DNA of 64,000 bases from NCBI GenBank assembly GCA_029251165.1, contig JAQXDW010000130.1:30303-94302 (forward strand), written 5' to 3'. Position numbers and translations under genes: made by a program. The notes under the pieces were generated by a model. It was not told where the DNA came from, made no database searches, and saw nothing but the letters and a program-made list of their open reading frames with translations. Source of the DNA: Myxococcota bacterium. GTDB lineage: Bacteria > Myxococcota_A > UBA796. Positions 58,688-64,000 of this stretch are shown one piece after another (position 1 is the first letter of the stretch; each line of letters opens with the position of its first letter).

Positions 58688-60190
58688 GTGAAGAAGACCG
58701 CACCTACTGCTGAGCAGGCGCCGTGGGAGGATGTCTGCGCTCGATATGCACGGGAGAACAATCTCTCGAGCGCGTCGTTGGCAGTGCTGTCAGCGTTCGG
58801 CGGCAGTTCCTCGGGCTCTGCGGTGAATTTTGACACGCTCTATCGTGACAGTATCGCGAAGGCTGCGGGAACTCATCGCCAGATCGTCGCCGTGCTGTCA
58901 GGTGCAGTCGATCAGGCTCAGGCTGAGCTGTTTGCCCGCCGCTTTGTCTCCGTCGATGCCCTCCTTGGGCGATTGTCTACCCCAGAGGCTATTATCTTGC
59001 GGGTTGGGCTGGTTCAGCGGATGGGCGAGATCCTCACCTGTGCCCCTCCTTCGGCGCTTCGGGTGCGGGCGCTGGTGGACTTCTACTACAGCCGCGCTGC
59101 GCTGCTCCATCACCGCGCACCGGGTCTTCCGACGCTCAGCCAGCTCGCCGGGGAGATCTCCTGGACGGTTGCTGCGTCAGGCATCGAGCACGGCTGCATC
59201 TCGGGGCAGACCGAGCAGGGACCGGTCTTTGCCAACGTGCTCCGCATCCGAGCTGGGCACGTTGCGGCCCTGGACTGCCGGGGACGGGGAGGGCTCCCGG
59301 AGATCCTCGAAGCCTGCGGTGCTGTGGCCGCCATCTCCGGGGGCTTCTTTCTTTACTCGGAGCCCGACATCACGCCGCCCAGTCGCCGGACCGATCCGGT
59401 CGGCCTGCTGGTGAGCGACGGCGTGGTCGAGAACCCGCCGATCTTTCGACGCTCGGCGCTGACCTGGGATGGCTGCAAGACCGCGATTCAAGAGCTTGGG
59501 ATGGCGGGAGTCGTCCTCCAGCAGGCTTGCGTCTCGGTCACCATCACCGCCTCCAATGCTCCGGCGCTGATTCCTGACAGTGTGGTCAGCTTCTCGAGGG
59601 CCTGGGGGGAGCACAGCCCGGAAGCTGCACAGTGCATCGCGGTGGTCGGCGGTCAGATCACCGCGATCGCAGCCGGCTCCCTTCCGATCCCGCTGGCGGG
59701 GGCTGTGATTGCGCTCCCCCGTCCCGTGTCGCTCGAAGTCGGCCCCATTGCCTGGCAGCTCCCAGCACCCCTCTGTGAGGCGATGGCCGGAGGTCCGAGG
59801 CTTCTTCGCGACGGCAAGCTGGCGATTGACTTGGTCGCTCAGGACTTCGCGGGCACCGCTCCGCCGGTCACCTTCTCCCAGGACGAGACCTTCGATCAGA
59901 ACCTCCTGCCTCGAATGGCTGCTGGATTGACTGCGGATGGAGTGCTGCTGCTGGTGGCCATCGACGGACGAAACGTTGAGCGGGCGCTGGGCACCACCCT
60001 CCGACAGACCGCGCTGCTCTGCCGATCGCTGGGCTGCGTGGAGGCGATGAACCTCGACGGCGGATCCTCCAAGCGCATGATCATCGGAGGAAAAGCGGTC
60101 GACCTGTCCTCTACTGAGGTGGTCTCCACGCCAGGGAGCGCCGATCGGGTGCGCCCGGTTCACTCTGGACTGCTGGTGTTTCCCGCATGA
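58688..60190 (+). CDS. NAGPA-domain (phosphodiester glycosidase) protein
   Basis: About 500 residues; GTG 58688 avoids overlap with the divergent gene, but earlier starts to 58607 are in frame. The first 170 residues are helical and unassigned. From about 190 the NAGPA fold is seen: ACGAVAAISGGFFLYSE, DGVVENPPIF and, at the C-terminus, MNLDGGSSKRMII. The human enzyme removes GlcNAc from mannose-6-phosphate; bacterial relatives act on wall or exopolysaccharide phosphodiesters. No signal peptide is evident in the chosen frame. Overlaps the sulfatase-like gene by 4 bp. Confidence 0.75.
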   Translation: MKKTAPTAEQAPWEDVCARYARENNLSSASLAVLSAFGGSSSGSAVNFDTLYRDSIAKAAGTHRQIVAVLSGAVDQAQAELFARRFVSVDALLGRLSTPEAIILRVGLVQRMGEILTCAPPSALRVRALVDFYYSRAALLHHRAPGLPTLSQLAGEISWTVAASGIEHGCISGQTEQGPVFANVLRIRAGHVAALDCRGRGGLPEILEACGAVAAISGGFFLYSEPDITPPSRRTDPVGLLVSDGVVENPPIFRRSALTWDGCKTAIQELGMAGVVLQQACVSVTITASNAPALIPDSVVSFSRAWGEHSPEAAQCIAVVGGQITAIAAGSLPIPLAGAVIALPRPVSLEVGPIAWQLPAPLCEAMAGGPRLLRDGKLAIDLVAQDFAGTAPPVTFSQDETFDQNLLPRMAAGLTADGVLLLVAIDGRNVERALGTTLRQTALLCRSLGCVEAMNLDGGSSKRMIIGGKAVDLSSTEVVSTPGSADRVRPVHSGLLVFPA

Positions 60191-61557
60191 AGAACCTGTG
60201 GCGTGCTGTCTTTGCCCTCGTCAGTGTGACGATTGTCGGTAGCTTGTGGTCGGTCGGGGTCATCCTCCCGCCCGATCCCGAGTCGATCGCTGGCGTCGCG
60301 CCAGAGGCGGTCGGCGCGGCCCTCCGCTCGGATGGCGCGGTCCCCCTCGCGGCGGGGGAGACCGATGTTCTCTTCATCATCGCCTGCACGCTCCGTCGCG
60401 ACCGCCTGGAGCCCTACGGCCACGACCGCCCGACCAGTCCCTTTCTCGATCGCCTCTCGGCCAGCGGGGTTCGGTTCGACAACCACTACGCCCAGGCACC
60501 CTGGACTCGGCCCTCAGTGGGCAGCATCATCACCGGCCGCTGGCCGAGGACCCTCCAGCTGGACAACCCCGGCAGGAAGGGAGCGCTGAGCCTGGTCCTC
60601 GGGGATGAGCACGCCACCCTCGCGGAGGTGTTCGCGGCGCAGGGATACCGGACCTTCTCTGCGACTGGGAACCCGAACATCAAGGAGGTCTTTGGTTTTC
60701 AGCAGGGAGTCGAGCAGTTCGTCGAGCCTGCTGGAGAGTGGCGTGCAGACGGAATCGAGTCTGACGATGAAGAACTGGTCGATGCGACCCTCGACTTCGC
60801 ACGGACCCTTCGCCCAGATGAGCGGCTGTTTGCGCGGGTTGTCCTCACCGGGGTCCACCTCCCGCGTCAGATCACGTGGCGGGATCGGGGCCTGTTCACG
60901 GGCTCGCAGAAGAAGCTAGTCGATCCCTACGACACCGCCCTCCGACGCCTGGATGCCCAGATCGCTCGCCTCGTCACCGGTCTCTCCGAGCGCAACCTCC
61001 TCGTCGTTGTGGTCGCCGATCATGGAGAGGGCCTCAAGCTGCCCACCCACCACGGGGCCGGACATGGCAATTACCTCTACGCCTCGGCCATTCACATCCC
61101 GTTTCTGCTCCACCATCCCTCGCTTCCTGCCGGACATGTGGTCTCTGGGCTGTCGATGAACATCGATGTTCACCCCACCCTGCTCAGCCTCCTCCAGATC
61201 CGCTCGGAGCAGCCGACCGACGGCGCAGACCTCTCCGTGGCGGTTCGCGGCGCGGTCGAGACCGGCCATCCTCGAGTCTTCAGCGAGACCTTCTTCATGA
61301 AGTCCAAGAAGAGCGCGGTGCTGGATGAGGCACACCTCCTGATACGGGACAACCGCGAGGAGACGGACACGCTGTATGCCCGCTCAGATGCCGGTGCACA
61401 CACTCCGCTGCCCAGCGCGGAAGTGCGGTCACAGCTGGGGGCTGTGTTGACGGCCTGGGAGACGGAGCGGGCGGCCTCGGTCACCCGAGCGGCACAGGAA
61501 ATCGAGCTCTCGGATGAGACACGCCAGCAGCTGGAGGCGATGGGCTACATGGAGTGA
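60187..61557 (+). CDS. Membrane-anchored sulfatase-fold protein without formylglycine motif
   Basis: A 456-residue protein; ATG overlaps the previous stop by 4 bp. One N-terminal TM helix (about 6-26) then a sulfatase-superfamily domain: FIIACTLRRDRLEPYGHDRPTSPFLDRL, QAPWTRPSVGSIITG, VVVADHGEGL and HGAGHGNYLYASAIHIPFLLH. The usual Cys/Ser-x-Pro-x-Arg is APWTRPS, with Thr107 at the nucleophile position, and the usual metal Asp of DTLR is Cys67 (ACTLR). Possibly a phosphotransferase-like or pseudo-enzyme. Translationally coupled to the NAGPA gene, so both may process the same phosphoglycan. Confidence 0.72.
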   Translation: MKNLWRAVFALVSVTIVGSLWSVGVILPPDPESIAGVAPEAVGAALRSDGAVPLAAGETDVLFIIACTLRRDRLEPYGHDRPTSPFLDRLSASGVRFDNHYAQAPWTRPSVGSIITGRWPRTLQLDNPGRKGALSLVLGDEHATLAEVFAAQGYRTFSATGNPNIKEVFGFQQGVEQFVEPAGEWRADGIESDDEELVDATLDFARTLRPDERLFARVVLTGVHLPRQITWRDRGLFTGSQKKLVDPYDTALRRLDAQIARLVTGLSERNLLVVVVADHGEGLKLPTHHGAGHGNYLYASAIHIPFLLHHPSLPAGHVVSGLSMNIDVHPTLLSLLQIRSEQPTDGADLSVAVRGAVETGHPRVFSETFFMKSKKSAVLDEAHLLIRDNREETDTLYARSDAGAHTPLPSAEVRSQLGAVLTAWETERAASVTRAAQEIELSDETRQQLEAMGYME

Positions 61558-61668
61558 GGATCTGTGCAGGATGCGTGCTCCTCAGCGACACCCTTCCGGC
61601 ATCAGATTCATGTCGGCGCGGACTCCCCAGCGGCTTGAAGTTGTGAGATGCTCCGATCGGGGGAGGAG

Positions 61669-62046
61669 ATGACGTCAAAAAAGCAGCCACAGCTGGAGCA
61701 TTCGGTGCTGACTCCTGGAGAGCCCTCGCTGCGACCCTGGCGGCCGAGGCAGGTGGTCGTCGAGCCTGAGGAGACTGCAGAGCGAGCGGAAGCAGTCTCG
61801 GATCCGACCCAGCTGGGACCCTTGACCGAAGACAGTGGACTGGTTGCGCTACCGGATCCACCACCGCCGGGGCCTGGAGATGACCTCCGGCTCCCAAATC
61901 CCAACCGATGGGGAGCGGGCAGCGGGCTTCCATCGTGGTTCTGGATCGTTGCAGCAATGATGATCATCGGAGGAACACTGGTCATCGTCTGGGAGCAGCC
62001 GGAGTACGTCGAGCCTGCGATTCCAGAAAATATCGGGCAGCGTTGA
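61669..62046 (+). CDS. Hypothetical single-pass membrane protein
   Basis: A 125-residue protein; ATG 61669 is preceded by GGGGGAGGAG (an upstream ATG at 61648 is in frame). The N-terminal 90 residues are polar and Pro-rich (LRPWRPRQVVVEPEETAERA, PDPPPPGPGDD), then one TM helix (about 94-112, FWIVAAMMIIGGTLVIV) and a short outer tail. No family recognised. 111 bp after the sulfatase-like gene; own transcript is likely. Confidence 0.55.
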   Translation: MTSKKQPQLEHSVLTPGEPSLRPWRPRQVVVEPEETAERAEAVSDPTQLGPLTEDSGLVALPDPPPPGPGDDLRLPNPNRWGAGSGLPSWFWIVAAMMIIGGTLVIVWEQPEYVEPAIPENIGQR

Positions 62047-62061
62047 GACCGTTCGTCTGGC

Positions 62062-62067
62062 TATACT
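62062..62067 (+). promoter_or_regulatory. -10-like hexamer upstream of TIG lipoprotein gene
   Basis: TATACT 27 bp upstream of the ATG at 62094, in the 47-bp gap after the preceding gene. The -35 is poor: TTGAGA lies 13 bp upstream, too close. The ribosome-binding site TAGGAGA is strong. Confidence 0.35.
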
Positions 62068-62093
62068 CCCGAGACTACTTTTAGGAGATCAGG

Positions 62094-63278
62094 ATGAAGG
62101 CATCTGCACTGATGCTTGTGCTCGGGGGCTGCAACATCGGCCTGTATGCGGAGCTTCCACTCAACCCTGACGAAGCTGACTCTGGGGTCATTGACACCTC
62201 GGTAGAAGAAGCCGACGCCGACACCGACGCAGACACTGATACGGACATCGACATCGACACTGGGCTTGATTCACTCGATGTCACTCAGATCACGCCGCCA
62301 TACGGAACGACCGCAGGTGGCTCCCAGGTGGTCATTGACGGCGGGCCGTTCGACAGCAGCGCAGTGGTCTACTTCGGAGATGAAGTCGCAGGCATCAGCA
62401 GCATCAGCGGAAGCAGCATTACGGTGATCACGCCGGAGGTGACTTCAGAGAGCACCCGGAGCGTCACGGTGATCACCGACACCCACGGCGGAAAGCTGAA
62501 GAATGCGTTTGACTACTACCAGGACGGAGCCGGTCTCGCTGGAGCCATCGGCTCGATCTTCATCTACGACTATGTCGGCAACTACTGGAAGGGCGGAGGC
62601 GCCACAGAGGGCTTCGCAGAGCTGACCTTTGTGGTCCCGACCGACTTCCACTACTGGGAGTTCTACGCGCCGACCATGGACTCGTGTCAGCCCTATGGCG
62701 GAAGCTACGCCTACGGCGGCGAGCTGCTGGTCTATGAGCTTGGGGTCAGTGCCCTGACCGTGACGCCCTCCAGCGGCACCCCGACCTCGCTGACCTGGGA
62801 CGAGAAGTCGCTGTTTTTTCGGGCCGATTCCATCGCCGGCAACCAATACACCAAGAATGCTTTCTATGACCTCACTGCGCTGAGCGGCGGCGCACTGTCG
62901 GGGATGGCGGTGAACGACATCCTCCGGGCTGGCGGTGATGTCACAGTCAGCCAGCCAGCGATTCAGGGCAACAACCCCCCGGACATCTCTCGCAATCAGA
63001 GCTTCCGGTGGAGCTCAGGAAGCGCGGACTGGATCCTCATCTACATGCTGATGTACGACACCAAACAGCAGAACATCGAGCAGGGCATCATCTGTGTCGT
63101 TGCCGACGACGGCATGTTTGATATCTCCAGCAGCGAATTCAGCTCCTGGCCGACCGGTCGTCGGGTAGACATCCTGTTTACACCGGTCCGAGAGTACAAC
63201 ACAATCCTGCCACACAATGACTCAGAGAGTAGAATTGCCGGTATGTATCAGATGTACGGTGCCGGCTTTAGCCGTTAG
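62094..63278 (+). CDS. TIG/IPT-domain lipoprotein with Asp-Thr repeat
   Basis: A 394-residue protein; ATG 62094 follows TAGGAG. Lipoprotein signal MKASALMLVLGGC. Residues 35-60 are an acidic tract (DADTDADTDTDIDIDTG) that could bind Ca2+ and extend the protein from the membrane. A TIG/IPT domain follows (VTQITPPYGTTAGGSQVVIDGG, VYFGDEVAG ... VTVITDTHGG). The C-terminal 230 residues have no recognised motif but are Tyr/Ser-rich and probably beta-structured. Likely a surface-exposed adhesin or recognition protein. Confidence 0.75.
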   Translation: MKASALMLVLGGCNIGLYAELPLNPDEADSGVIDTSVEEADADTDADTDTDIDIDTGLDSLDVTQITPPYGTTAGGSQVVIDGGPFDSSAVVYFGDEVAGISSISGSSITVITPEVTSESTRSVTVITDTHGGKLKNAFDYYQDGAGLAGAIGSIFIYDYVGNYWKGGGATEGFAELTFVVPTDFHYWEFYAPTMDSCQPYGGSYAYGGELLVYELGVSALTVTPSSGTPTSLTWDEKSLFFRADSIAGNQYTKNAFYDLTALSGGALSGMAVNDILRAGGDVTVSQPAIQGNNPPDISRNQSFRWSSGSADWILIYMLMYDTKQQNIEQGIICVVADDGMFDISSSEFSSWPTGRRVDILFTPVREYNTILPHNDSESRIAGMYQMYGAGFSR

Positions 63279-63465
63279 GTTCTTCTCTTCGGAGAAGCGA
63301 GTGTTATAGCGGCAGTGTTTGGGGCTTAGATGTACAACCTGTGTGAAGCCAAAAAAATCTACTTCGGATCTTCCGTGCAGATGCGCTACACTGTGCTTGC
63401 CCTCGGGCAAACAACACTCCTCAAACAATTCTTTCTCGCACAACAATCAAGAGAACCACGAGAGA
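63279..63465. promoter_or_regulatory. AT-richer leader of the RRM gene with hairpins
   Basis: CTTCTC-TTCG-GAGAAG (63282-63297) is a 6-bp stem with a UUCG-type tetraloop four bases after the TIG lipoprotein stop; there is no T-run, but it may mark the 3' end. TACACT (63387-63392) could be a -10, and TTGCC/GGCAA (63397-63410) forms a small hairpin near the expected transcript start. About 70 nt of AC-rich, unstructured leader precede the ATG, as for cold-inducible RNA-binding protein genes. Confidence 0.35.

Positions 63466-64000
<535 letters not shown>

Overview
The window is high-GC DNA, almost fully coding on both strands, with many short operons joined by 1-4 bp start/stop overlaps. Exported proteins are common: about a dozen begin with a very short lipobox signal (pattern M-L-L-x-x-C), and one protein at 892-1503 ends in a Cys / hydrophobic / Arg-cluster tail resembling the MYXO-CTERM sorting signal. 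With a complete-looking set of late mevalonate-pathway genes, DUF1844, BamD and RecX, this suggests a Myxococcota-like (former deltaproteobacterial) chromosome, probably uncultured. No rRNA, convincing tRNA, prophage, transposase or CRISPR array was seen.

Layout. 0-9.2 kb: partial SGNH hydrolase, MYXO-CTERM-like protein, ATE-like transferase, TruA, an E2-fold acyltransferase lacking the catalytic His, secreted nuclease-like and PLD-like proteins, exonuclease III. 9.6-16.3 kb: double RNase H-like protein, LeuB-family dehydrogenase, SDR plus AraC regulator, lipoproteins. 16.4-25.4 kb: one tightly packed operon of thiolase, an AhpD-like protein interrupted by an in-frame TGA, a LeuA-family enzyme, and a set of secreted or haem-binding proteins (lipase-like, DUF1501-like, CxxCH lipoproteins). 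25.4-28.5 kb: RetSat/CrtISO-like oxidoreductase and two divergent paralogous NlpC/P60-like proteins. 28.6-32.8 kb: panB-panC, an Asp-repeat membrane protein, peroxiredoxin. 32.8-40.3 kb: fni, phosphomevalonate kinase, mvaD, Nudix, mevalonate kinase, mvaA, acyl-CoA ligase. 40.3-49 kb: MiaE, histidine kinase, SelA, J-like/RodZ-HTH fusion, RluD, lipoprotein, DUF1844. 48.6-54 kb: BamD, RecX, a ferritin-like/ATP-grasp fusion, RlpA, beta-helix protein. 54-64 kb: GH31 lipoprotein of the YihQ branch, MBL hydrolase, NAGPA-domain protein, sulfatase-fold protein, TIG lipoprotein, partial RRM protein.

The strongest special finding is a selenoprotein. The reading frame at 17691-18404 is a full AhpD/peroxidase-related protein only if the TGA at 17931 is read as selenocysteine. 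That TGA sits exactly at the second Cys of the redox motif (Cys-Phe-Tyr-Sec, His four residues later), is followed at once by a SECIS-like stem-loop, and the same window encodes SelA (43474-44832), which makes Sec-tRNA. Standard gene calling would split or truncate this gene.

Other points for follow-up are the ferritin-like/ATP-grasp fusion, the tandem RNase H-like protein, several enzymes whose catalytic residues have been replaced (E2-fold, PLD, sulfatase, GH31 specificity residues), and a divergent promoter with a perfect 10-bp inverted repeat between two NlpC/P60 paralogues.
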